Shown: positions 1-5,121 of the stretch, one piece after another | Position numbering within the stretch: the first letter of the stretch is position 1 | Layout: every line of letters begins with the position of its first letter | DNA from: Candidatus Methanosuratincola petrocarbonis (ex Vanwonterghem et al. 2016) | Lineage (GTDB): Archaea > Thermoproteota > Methanomethylicia > Methanomethylicales > Methanomethylicaceae | Assembly (NCBI GenBank): GCA_001717015.1 | Contig: MAGV01000043.1 | Span: 4,998-10,118 of the forward strand | Length of the DNA: 5,121 nt | Reading direction: 5' to 3' | Program-made: the position numbers and the translations under genes | The notes under the pieces: generated by a model | Told to the model about the DNA's origin: nothing | The model's input: the letters and a program-made list of their open reading frames with translations, nothing else | Database searches by the model: none

Positions 1-999
1 GTTCGGCCGAATCCTGCCCGCCAAGCGGCCATCAAGGCTGGGGTTCCTGTTTCGGTCCCCAGCTGGACCGTGAACAAGCTCTGCGGCTCCGGCGTAAAGG
101 CGCTGGAAATGGCGTGGCAGTCCATCATACTTGGGGAGGCTGAGACCATAATGGTGGTTGGCTCCGAAAACATGAGCCGGGTTCCCTACCTCCTCATGAA
201 CCACCGCGATGGTGTGCGAATGGGCCCTCAGACGCTTGAGGATTCCCTTTTCTACGATGGCTTCACATGTCCTTTCACCTTTGAGCACATGGGCATAACA
301 GCAGAAAATGTAGCGGAGCGCTTTGGAATAAGCCGCGCCGAGCAGGATGAGTTCGCCTGCCGTAGCCAGCAGCTGGCGGTGAAAGCTCAGTCTGACGGGA
401 TCTTCGCCAGGGAGATCCTTCCCGTGGAAATGCCTGCCCGCAAGGGATCACTGGTCATCGTGGACAAGGATGAATGCCCGCGGGCCGATGCGACCCTGGA
501 GCGGCTAGGTGTGCTTAAACCCGCCTTCAAACCTGGCGGAACGGTGACTGCCGGAAACGCCTGCGCCCTCGCGGACGGTGCCGCGGCCCTACTGGTCATG
601 TCGGAGGAGGGAGCCAGGAAGAGAGGGCTAGAGATTATGGCCCGGATAAGAGGCTTCGCATCTGTGGGCATCGAGCCGGAGATCATGGGCTTCGCCCCGG
701 CTCCGGCGGTGAAGAAGCTTCTCAAGAAGACAGGCCTTAGCATTGATGACATTGACATTATGGAACTTAACGAGGCCTTTGCGGCTCAGGCTGTTGCGGT
801 TGTAAAGCACCTGGGTATACCGCTTGACCGCGTGAACCCCAACGGAGGTGCCATCGCCCTGGGGCATCCGGTGGGGGCAAGCGGGGTGAGACTTGTGCTC
901 ACCCTGGCACACGAGCTGAGGAATCGCGGCCTCGGGCGAGGAATCGCGGCCTTGTGCATAGGCGGCGGCCAGGGCATCGCTATCATGGTAGAGGTATAG
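1..999 (+). CDS. Thiolase (acetyl-CoA C-acetyltransferase family), 5' end cut by window
   Basis: This gene encodes a thiolase that condenses two acyl-CoAs, or cleaves a 3-ketoacyl-CoA with CoA, in the cytoplasm. The reading frame is open from base 1, so 332 residues are present and about 60 N-terminal residues are missing compared with the usual length of roughly 390. The GTG at 70 lies inside the conserved TVNKLCGSG motif and is not the start. The nucleophilic Cys is at residue 28 of the fragment (bases 82-84). NEAFAAQ follows at 257-263, the catalytic His in GHPVGASG at 289, and the second catalytic Cys in CIGGGQG at 319, so all thiolase signatures are intact. The TAGNA motif continues with Cys188 where Ser is common. 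The dehydrogenase that uses acetoacetyl-CoA follows after 11 bases, which supports a C4 acyl-CoA role. Substrate chain length and direction (degradative or biosynthetic) cannot be read from the sequence. The family call is very secure. Confidence 0.96.
   Translation, partial: VRPNPARQAAIKAGVPVSVPSWTVNKLCGSGVKALEMAWQSIILGEAETIMVVGSENMSRVPYLLMNHRDGVRMGPQTLEDSLFYDGFTCPFTFEHMGITAENVAERFGISRAEQDEFACRSQQLAVKAQSDGIFAREILPVEMPARKGSLVIVDKDECPRADATLERLGVLKPAFKPGGTVTAGNACALADGAAALLVMSEEGARKRGLEIMARIRGFASVGIEPEIMGFAPAPAVKKLLKKTGLSIDDIDIMELNEAFAAQAVAVVKHLGIPLDRVNPNGGAIALGHPVGASGVRLVLTLAHELRNRGLGRGIAALCIGGGQGIAIMVEV
918..952 (+). repeat. Short direct repeat within the thiolase gene
   Basis: A 15-base word beginning GAGGAATCGCGG occurs at 918-932 and again at 938-952, a period of 20 bases. 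Because 20 is not a multiple of three, the two copies are read in different frames, giving RNRGL and then GIAAL. Both protein segments fit the normal thiolase sequence before the last catalytic Cys, so the frame is not disturbed. Confidence 0.7.
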
Positions 1000-1003
1000 G
1001 GGT
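998..1003 (+). promoter_or_regulatory. Ribosome binding site for hydroxyacyl-CoA dehydrogenase, overlapping the thiolase stop
   Basis: AGGGGT, continuing as GA, resembles the AGGAGGTGA consensus with one mismatch. It begins inside the thiolase TAG stop at 997-999. It lies 7 bases before TTG 1011 and 4 bases before GTG 1008, which favours TTG. The overlap suggests translational coupling of the two genes. Confidence 0.6.
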
Positions 1004-1010
1004 GATAGTG

Positions 1011-1877
1011 TTGACCGAAGGCATCATCAGAGTTGCGGTTATAGGTGCGGGCCAAATGGGAACGGGCATCGCACAGGTGGTGGCGGTGGCTGGGTACGAG
1101 ACAGTTTTGATGGATGTGGATTGCCCAAGGGTCGAAGAGGCCCTGGCCCAAATCGGATACCATCTGGCACGAGCAGTAGAGAAGGGAAAAATGGAGGCCT
1201 CTTTCCGGGAGGAGATCCTTTCGCGTATCTCTCGGGGCACTACCCTCAGGGAGATCGCGAAGGGCACGGACTTTGTCATCGAGGCCATCATTGAAGACCT
1301 TGAGCTCAAGAGATCGGTGTTCAAAGAGCTTGATGAGGCCTGTCCACCCGGGGTCATTCTAGCCACGAACACCTCCGGCCTCTCGATAACCGCCATATCT
1401 GCGCCGGCAAGAAGCCCTGAACGGGTTATCGGCACGCATTTCTTCTATCCGGCCCCTGTTATGAGGCTTGTTGAGGTGATCTGCGGGGCCGCCACATCGG
1501 ACAGCGTCTACGAAAGAACAATGCGCTTCGTGGAGTCACTGGGGAAGGTTCCCGTAAGGGCGCCTGACACGCCGGGTTTCTTGGTAAATCGCTTGATCAC
1601 CCCACTGATCAATGAGGCTGCCTTCCTGGTGATGGAGGGGGCCGATCCACGGGATGTCGATAGGGCGGCCAAGCTGGGCTTGAATTTCCCCATGGGGCCT
1701 CTGGAACTGGCGGATTTCGTGGGACTTGATGTCCAGAACAAGACCATGGAAGGGCTCTACGCTGGATTTTGCGATTCGAAGTACAAGCCCTGCCCCCTTG
1801 TGAAGAGCATGGTGGAGGCCGGCCGCCTCGGAAGAAAGTCGGGTCAGGGGTTCTATGAGCACACTGAGAATAGGTGA
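1011..1877 (+). CDS. hbd: 3-hydroxybutyryl-CoA dehydrogenase (3-hydroxyacyl-CoA dehydrogenase family)
   Basis: This cytoplasmic enzyme reduces acetoacetyl-CoA to 3-hydroxybutyryl-CoA, or the reverse, with a nicotinamide cofactor. From TTG 1011 it has 288 residues, close to the family norm of about 282. The in-frame GTG codons at 1002 and 1008 are alternative starts. The open frame extends back to ATG 954, but that lies inside the thiolase gene. The N-terminal Rossmann fold has GAGQMG at 12-17 and an acidic Asp35 at the end of the second strand, pointing to NAD(H). The active site contains Ser122 in NTSGLS, the catalytic His143 and Glu155 dyad in GTHFFYP and MRLVEVI, and Asn193 in PGFLVNR. The C-terminal helical domain includes FPMGPLELADFVGLD at 226-240 and ends in GQGFYEH. 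Tyr146 stands where HFFNP normally has Asn. It follows the thiolase by 11 bases, so the two act on successive intermediates. Stereospecificity is expected to be (S) from the family. Confidence 0.95.
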   Translation: MTEGIIRVAVIGAGQMGTGIAQVVAVAGYETVLMDVDCPRVEEALAQIGYHLARAVEKGKMEASFREEILSRISRGTTLREIAKGTDFVIEAIIEDLELKRSVFKELDEACPPGVILATNTSGLSITAISAPARSPERVIGTHFFYPAPVMRLVEVICGAATSDSVYERTMRFVESLGKVPVRAPDTPGFLVNRLITPLINEAAFLVMEGADPRDVDRAAKLGLNFPMGPLELADFVGLDVQNKTMEGLYAGFCDSKYKPCPLVKSMVEAGRLGRKSGQGFYEHTENR

Positions 1878-1899
1878 GCGTGTACCAACCCTAAGGGAA

Positions 1900-1905
1900 A
1901 AGGAG
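1900..1905 (+). promoter_or_regulatory. Ribosome binding site deciding the panB start
   Basis: AAGGAG sits 9 bases before GTG 1915. No comparable site precedes the in-frame ATG at 1855, which lies inside the dehydrogenase gene. The site therefore favours GTG 1915 as the start of the PanB-family gene. Confidence 0.75.
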
Positions 1906-1914
1906 AGATCGAGA

Positions 1915-2763
1915 GTGCCACGAGACAAGATCACCATAAACACACTGCGCGAGATGAAGGCCAAGGGTGAACCCATCACTATGCTCACAGGCTATGACTA
2001 TCCGATGGCCCTGGCGGAAGAGGTAGCAGGCATCGAGATAATCCTCATCGGAGACTCGCTGGGGATGACCATCATGGGAATGGATAGTACATTGCCGGTG
2101 AAGCTGGACACCATTATTGAGCACTGTAAAGCGGTGAGACGCGGCGCCCCCACTGCATTCCTCGTGGGAGACATGCCTTACATGACTTACCAGGTATCCA
2201 CGGAGGAGGCCATACGGAACGCGGGCCGCATCATGGCGGAGGGCGGCGTTGACTGCGTCAAGCTAGAAGGCGGAAGGAACATGGCGGACACTGTGAGAGC
2301 CATTGTCAACGCGACCATCCCAGTGATGGGCCATATAGGCCTGACTCCCCAGTCACAGTCGCAGCTGGGAGGTTTCAGAGCCCAGGGACGTGACGCTGAG
2401 GCCGCCAAGGCTATCATAGAGGATGCCAAGGCTTTGGAGGACGCTGGGATCTGTTCCCTGCTCATAGAGGCCGTTCCACCCGAGGTATGCGAAATAATCT
2501 GGGAGATCCTCAAGGTGCCCATAATCAGTCTGGGCTCGGGGAAAAGAGCGGACGGCCAGATACTCATCGTCCATGACATGCTTGGCTTTTTCGACCGTTT
2601 CGTGCCGAAATTTGTGAAGAAGTACGCCAGCATCCATGAAACCATTGTGTCAGCCCTGGGGGATTATGTCAAGGATGTCAAGGGTGGTTCTTTCCCCGAA
2701 AACAAGCACTGCTACCCCATGAAGGCAGGCGAGGCTGAGAAGCTCAGGGAGTTACTGCGGTAG
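1915..2763 (+). CDS. panB: 3-methyl-2-oxobutanoate hydroxymethyltransferase (PanB family)
   Basis: PanB transfers a hydroxymethyl group from 5,10-methylene-tetrahydrofolate to 2-oxoisovalerate, giving ketopantoate, the first committed step to pantothenate and CoA. From GTG 1915 the protein has 282 residues, slightly longer than E. coli PanB (264), with the extra length mainly at the C terminus. The TIM-barrel markers are in order: TGYDYPMA at 25-32, GDSLGM with metal ligand Asp47, DSTLPV, AVRRGAP, VGDMPYM with Asp86, KLEGG with Glu118, GHIGLTPQS at 139-147, LIEAVPPE with catalytic Glu185, and DGQILIVHD at 213-221. The GAG of the usual loop before DGQ is GSG here (Ser208). An in-frame ATG at 1855 would add 20 residues overlapping the upstream gene and lacks a good ribosome site. 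No panC, panD or panE is visible nearby. The neighbours are acyl-CoA enzymes and a D-2-hydroxyacid dehydrogenase, so this may be a catabolic or specialised paralogue. Family membership is certain; the physiological substrate is not. Confidence 0.93.
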   Translation: MPRDKITINTLREMKAKGEPITMLTGYDYPMALAEEVAGIEIILIGDSLGMTIMGMDSTLPVKLDTIIEHCKAVRRGAPTAFLVGDMPYMTYQVSTEEAIRNAGRIMAEGGVDCVKLEGGRNMADTVRAIVNATIPVMGHIGLTPQSQSQLGGFRAQGRDAEAAKAIIEDAKALEDAGICSLLIEAVPPEVCEIIWEILKVPIISLGSGKRADGQILIVHDMLGFFDRFVPKFVKKYASIHETIVSALGDYVKDVKGGSFPENKHCYPMKAGEAEKLRELLR

Positions 2764-2766
2764 TAC

Positions 2767-2770
2767 AGGA
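2767..2770 (+). promoter_or_regulatory. Candidate ribosome binding site for ATG 2776
   Basis: AGGA lies 5 bases before ATG 2776 in the 12-base gap after panB. A competing GGGGGT at 2778-2783 lies 7 bases before GTG 2791 and would give a protein five residues shorter. The sequence alone does not settle which start is used. Confidence 0.45.
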
Positions 2771-2775
2771 AAACG

Positions 2776-3774
2776 ATGGGGGTAATTGGAGTGAATTCAC
2801 GGCCTAAAGTGTACGTGACAGACCATCAATTCGAAAACCTTGCGATAGAAAGCGAGATACTGGGCGAGGCCCAGGCGGAGCTGACGGACCTGCAAACCAG
2901 AGACCCCCTGCAAGTTGCTGAGAGGGCCCAAGACGCCGATGCTCTCTTCAACCTGTATACGAAGTTGGACGGGGACATCCTCAAGAGACTCCCCCGTCTC
3001 AAGGTGATCGTACGGTATGGGGTGGGTGTCGACACGGTTGACCTAGAAGCCGCGACCCAGCTGGGGATCTATGTGGCCAACGTTCCCGACTATGGAGTGG
3101 ATGAGGTATCGACCCACGCCTTGAGTCTTCTTCTTGGCCTCGCTCGCAAGACATGCCTTTACGATCGCAAGGTGCGGGGCGGGACCTGGGATGTGAAACT
3201 TGGGAAGCCCATCAGACGCCTGATCGGCCAGAAGGTCGGGCTTGTCGGTTTTGGGAGAATACCCAAGTTATTGACCCCGAAACTGCAAGTCCTGGGTTTT
3301 GAAGTACTGGCCTGTGATCCCTATGTCTCGGCGGATGCCATGAGAGCGGTTGGGGTAAGGCCTTGCGATTCCCTCGCGGGAATGGCATCTGAGGTGGACT
3401 ATCTGTCGGTGCATGTCCCCTTGGGTCGTGATACCCGGCACCTGATAAGCGCCGAGGTCCTCCAAGTTATGAAGCGGTCGGCCTACCTGATTAACACCTC
3501 TCGCGGGGCAACCGTTGATGAGATGGCCTTGATCAGAGCCCTCACTGAGGGTGAAATCGCCGGGGCTGCCCTGGATGTGATGGAGCAGGAGCCGCCTGCC
3601 CCTGATAACCCCCTGCTCTGGATGGATAACGTAATACTGACACCGCATGCGGCCTACTACTCCGAAGAGGCTTTTGTGGATCTCAGAAAAAAGGCGGCGC
3701 AGCAGATATGTGAGGTGCTTCGCGGAGGGGTTCCCGAGAACCTAGTCAACAAAGAGGTTCTCCAGGGACCATGA
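2776..3774 (+). CDS. D-2-hydroxyacid dehydrogenase, CtBP-like
   Basis: This is an NAD-dependent dehydrogenase of the D-isomer-specific 2-hydroxyacid family (SerA, CtBP and relatives), interconverting 2-oxo acids and (R)-2-hydroxy acids in the cytoplasm. It has 332 residues from ATG 2776. The N-terminal substrate domain carries RYGVGVD at 80-86. The nucleotide domain begins at GLVGFGRIP (155-163), and Asp181 in ACDPYV at the end of the second strand favours NAD over NADP. Catalytic residues are Arg243 in NTSRGATVDE, Asp267 and Glu272 in ALDVMEQEPP, and His291 in TPHAAYYSEEA. The HAAYYSEE form and the closing VPENLVNKE resemble C-terminal-binding-protein-type dehydrogenases more than phosphoglycerate dehydrogenase. 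Pro163 replaces the third Gly of the GxGxxG motif. GTG 2791 is a credible alternative start, with GGGGGT 7 bases upstream. The gene follows PanB by 12 bases, so its substrate may be ketopantoate/pantoate or a similar hydroxymethylated acid; that is inference. Confidence 0.93.
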   Translation: MGVIGVNSRPKVYVTDHQFENLAIESEILGEAQAELTDLQTRDPLQVAERAQDADALFNLYTKLDGDILKRLPRLKVIVRYGVGVDTVDLEAATQLGIYVANVPDYGVDEVSTHALSLLLGLARKTCLYDRKVRGGTWDVKLGKPIRRLIGQKVGLVGFGRIPKLLTPKLQVLGFEVLACDPYVSADAMRAVGVRPCDSLAGMASEVDYLSVHVPLGRDTRHLISAEVLQVMKRSAYLINTSRGATVDEMALIRALTEGEIAGAALDVMEQEPPAPDNPLLWMDNVILTPHAAYYSEEAFVDLRKKAAQQICEVLRGGVPENLVNKEVLQGP

Positions 3775-3819
3775 GGTCAAAGCCCTAGCACTAAAACGGG
3801 TATTAGGGAGGAGCGCGGC
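3775..3819 (+). other. Intergenic gap between dehydrogenase and transporter genes
   Basis: This 45-base spacer is the longest gap in the window. It contains the permease ribosome site and a short possible hairpin in which CCCTA at 3783-3787 pairs with TAGGG at 3804-3808 around a 16-base loop. There is no T-run, so it is not an intrinsic terminator. It is too short to hold a confident promoter. The transporter genes are therefore probably co-transcribed with the enzymes upstream. Confidence 0.4.
3805..3813 (+). promoter_or_regulatory. Ribosome binding site for the ABC permease (GTG start)
   Basis: AGGGAGGAG lies 6 bases before GTG 3820. This strong site supports the non-ATG start and the lysine/arginine-rich N terminus MKERKNER that precedes the first membrane segment. 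Confidence 0.8.
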
Positions 3820-4647
3820 GTGAAGGAAAGGAAGAACGAAAGACTCATCGCCGTTTACGTCTTTCTGGTAGTCGGGCTGGTCATTACGAACCTGCCTATG
3901 TTCTGGCTCTTGCTCTGCAGCATCATGCCGGAGGCCGATATAATCACGGGACCCAAGTGGATTTTCTCCCCCACCCTCAAGAACTACATCGACCTCTTCC
4001 AAAGGGCTGGGGACTTTGACCTGCCCAAGAACCTCATGAACAGTCTAGTGGTTACGGCCAGCACGACATTGCTTTCCTTGTTGATCAGCTTTCCCGCGGC
4101 CTACAGCATAGCCCGGTACAAGACGGGGGGAGACAACTTCTCCTTCTGGGTGCTGTCCATCAGGATGATGCCACCCGTGGTATTTCTCATCCCCATCTCC
4201 GTTCTCTTCAGCCGGTACATGTTGACGGACACGCGCGCCGGATTGGTACTGGCTTACCTCACCTTCAACATTCCGTTCGCCACGTGGATCATGAAGAGCT
4301 TCATCGAGGATATCCCCGTGGAGATGGAGATGTCGGCCTATGTAGACGGTTACTCTCAGCTGGATGTCATGCTGAAGGTGATATTTCCACTTCTCCGTCC
4401 CGCCGTGATCGCTGTGGGGATCATATGCTTCATATTCTCCTGGAACGAGTTCATGTACGCCCTGGTTATCACCTTCTGGAAATCATCGACCCTGACCGTG
4501 GGCGCCGCCAAGTTCATCACGGGCTACGGCATCCAATGGGGCAGGATAGCCGCCGCCACAATGCTGGGCATCATCCCAACCCTAATAGTGGGTTATCTTG
4601 GCCAGAGATACCTGGTCCGGGGGTTGACGATGGGTGCCGTCAAATAG
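3820..4647 (+). CDS. Carbohydrate ABC transporter permease, MalG type (CUT1 family)
   Basis: This is one of two inner-membrane subunits of a binding-protein-dependent importer for sugars, polyols or related compounds. The 275-residue length is typical of MalG/UgpE-like permeases. Six hydrophobic segments can be seen at about 9-34, 73-97, 108-131, 139-160, 195-217 and 243-264. The cytoplasmic coupling loop that contacts the ATPase is at 166-193, with the family's DG at 176-177 and FPLLRP at 189-194. The conserved EAA reads MSA here (Met171-Ser172-Ala173). The C terminus VRGLTMGAVK is characteristic of the family. A CUT1 ATPase follows after 14 bases. A MalF-type partner and a substrate-binding protein are absent upstream, where the gene is preceded by a dehydrogenase, so they must lie downstream or elsewhere. 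The transported substrate cannot be read from the sequence. Confidence 0.94.
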   Translation: MKERKNERLIAVYVFLVVGLVITNLPMFWLLLCSIMPEADIITGPKWIFSPTLKNYIDLFQRAGDFDLPKNLMNSLVVTASTTLLSLLISFPAAYSIARYKTGGDNFSFWVLSIRMMPPVVFLIPISVLFSRYMLTDTRAGLVLAYLTFNIPFATWIMKSFIEDIPVEMEMSAYVDGYSQLDVMLKVIFPLLRPAVIAVGIICFIFSWNEFMYALVITFWKSSTLTVGAAKFITGYGIQWGRIAAATMLGIIPTLIVGYLGQRYLVRGLTMGAVK

Positions 4648-4648
4648 C

Positions 4649-4655
4649 GGGAGGT
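4649..4655 (+). promoter_or_regulatory. Ribosome binding site for the ABC ATPase
   Basis: GGGAGGT lies 6 bases before ATG 4662 and directly after the permease stop at 4645-4647. It fixes the ATPase start and indicates tight coupling of the two transporter genes. Confidence 0.8.
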
Positions 4656-4661
4656 TGAGCG

Positions 4662-5121
4662 ATGGCTCGGGTGTTAATCAAAGACGTCTGCAAGGTCTAC
4701 CCAGGAGGGGTTCTGGCTGTAGAGGATCTCAACCTGGATATAAAGGATGGGGAGTTCGTATGTCTCCTCGGCCCTTCGGGTTGCGGGAAATCGTCAACGC
4801 TCCGTATGATCGCAGGGCTTGAGCAAATCACCGATGGTGAGATTTTTATCGGTGACACCCTCGTCAATGAATTGGAGCCTCAGGAACGGGATATTTCCAT
4901 GGTTTTTGAGAACTATGCGCTGTTTCCTCACCTCTCGGCCTACGAGAACATAGCCTTTCCCCTGAAGGTTAGGGGTATGAGCATGAGAGAGTACGATCAG
5001 AAGGTCAGGGAGGTAGCTGAACTGCTGGATGTGTCAAGCTTTTTGGAACAACGGGTGGAATCCCTTGGTGGGGGGCAGAGACAGCGGATCGGTGTGGCCC
5101 GTGCGCTGGTGCGCCGATCTT
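4662..5121 (+). CDS. CUT1 ABC transporter ATP-binding protein (MalK/UgpC-like), 3' end cut by window
   Basis: This ATPase powers the importer whose permease precedes it by 14 bases. Only 153 residues are present; MalK-type proteins have about 360 to 370, so Walker B, the switch His and the C-terminal regulatory domain are beyond the edge. Visible parts are the A-loop Tyr13 in CKVYPGG, Walker A GPSGCGKSS at 37-45, the Q-loop region MVFENYALFPH at 80-90, and the signature region LGGGQRQR at 135-142. The YALFPHLSAYENIAFPL stretch is typical of CUT1 ATPases. Two key positions deviate: the Q-loop Gln is Glu83 (codon GAG at 4908-4910), and the signature LSGGQ is LGGGQ with Gly136. The reading frame is clean, so these look like real substitutions. 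They raise the possibility that it pairs with a second, complementary ATPase subunit. ATPase family is certain; substrate is unknown. Confidence 0.95.
   Translation, partial: MARVLIKDVCKVYPGGVLAVEDLNLDIKDGEFVCLLGPSGCGKSSTLRMIAGLEQITDGEIFIGDTLVNELEPQERDISMVFENYALFPHLSAYENIAFPLKVRGMSMREYDQKVREVAELLDVSSFLEQRVESLGGGQRQRIGVARALVRRS

Noticed and set aside
387..758. Long open frame on the minus strand within the thiolase gene.
   Set aside because: It is antisense to a well-conserved coding region, has Ser/Arg/Ala-rich low-complexity composition, and no recognisable domain. Similar antisense frames at 786-1163, 983-1435, 1536-1988, 2187-2645 and 3268-3648 were rejected for the same reason.
918..952. 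The 20-base-period direct repeat as a sign of a slippage frameshift or mobile-element footprint.
   Set aside because: Both copies encode normal thiolase sequence in the continuing frame, and there are no flanking inverted repeats or a transposase.
954..1010. ATG 954 as the start of the hydroxyacyl-CoA dehydrogenase.
   Set aside because: It lies inside the thiolase gene across its catalytic Cys region, and the added residues (HRRRPGHRY and on) are the thiolase sequence read in another frame.
1855..1914. In-frame ATG upstream of the PanB gene giving a 302-residue protein overlapping the dehydrogenase end.
   Set aside because: The extra 20 residues do not resemble the PanB N terminus, and the good AAGGAG site points to GTG 1915.
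3775..3819. Intrinsic terminator or internal promoter between the dehydrogenase and the permease.
   Set aside because: There is no GC-rich stem followed by a T-run, and no convincing -35/-10 pair fits in 45 bases.
4284..4658. Plus-strand open frame of 124 residues overlapping the permease.
   Set aside because: It is an out-of-frame shadow of the permease membrane segments and is His/Arg/Gly-rich with no domain. The frame at 4634-4822 is likewise a shadow of the ATPase start.
5064..5078. A sequencing frameshift at the run of six G causing the odd ATPase signature motif.
   Set aside because: The frame continues as QRQRIGVARALVRR, as expected, so the length of the run is right; only the Ser to Gly change is unusual.

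Overview
This window is a dense bacterial accessory-metabolism region with six genes, all on the + strand. They are separated by only 11 to 45 bases, and no terminator or promoter is visible between them, so it reads as one polycistronic unit cut at both ends. The DNA is moderately GC-rich. It has strong Shine-Dalgarno sequences of the AGGAGG type, several GTG or TTG starts, and frequent AGG/AGA/ATA codons. This fits a GC-rich Clostridia-like Firmicute or a similar anaerobe such as Synergistota. The taxonomic guess is an inference only.

Left part (1-1877): the C-terminal five-sixths of a thiolase, followed by a complete 3-hydroxyacyl-CoA dehydrogenase of the 3-hydroxybutyryl-CoA type. Together they interconvert acetyl-CoA, acetoacetyl-CoA and 3-hydroxybutyryl-CoA, or close homologues, in beta-oxidation or fermentative chain elongation.

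Middle part (1915-3774): a PanB-family ketopantoate hydroxymethyltransferase with all expected metal and catalytic acids, followed 12 bases later by a CtBP-like D-2-hydroxyacid dehydrogenase. The pair could make or break a hydroxymethylated 2-oxo/2-hydroxy acid such as ketopantoate/pantoate.

Right part (3820-5121): a MalG-type inner-membrane permease and the N-terminal 153 residues of a MalK/UgpC-type ATPase, both of the CUT1 carbohydrate ABC importer family. The ATPase has a Glu in place of the Q-loop Gln and LGGGQ in place of LSGGQ. The substrate-binding protein and the MalF-type partner are not in the window.

Taken together, the layout suggests a catabolic operon: uptake of a small polar compound, NAD-linked oxidation of a 2-hydroxy acid, possible retro-aldol release of a C1 unit onto tetrahydrofolate, and acyl-CoA processing. 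Each enzyme assignment rests on visible motifs. The joint pathway is a hypothesis. No RNA genes, CRISPR arrays, insertion sequences or attachment sites were seen, and no gene-free stretch exceeds 45 bases.
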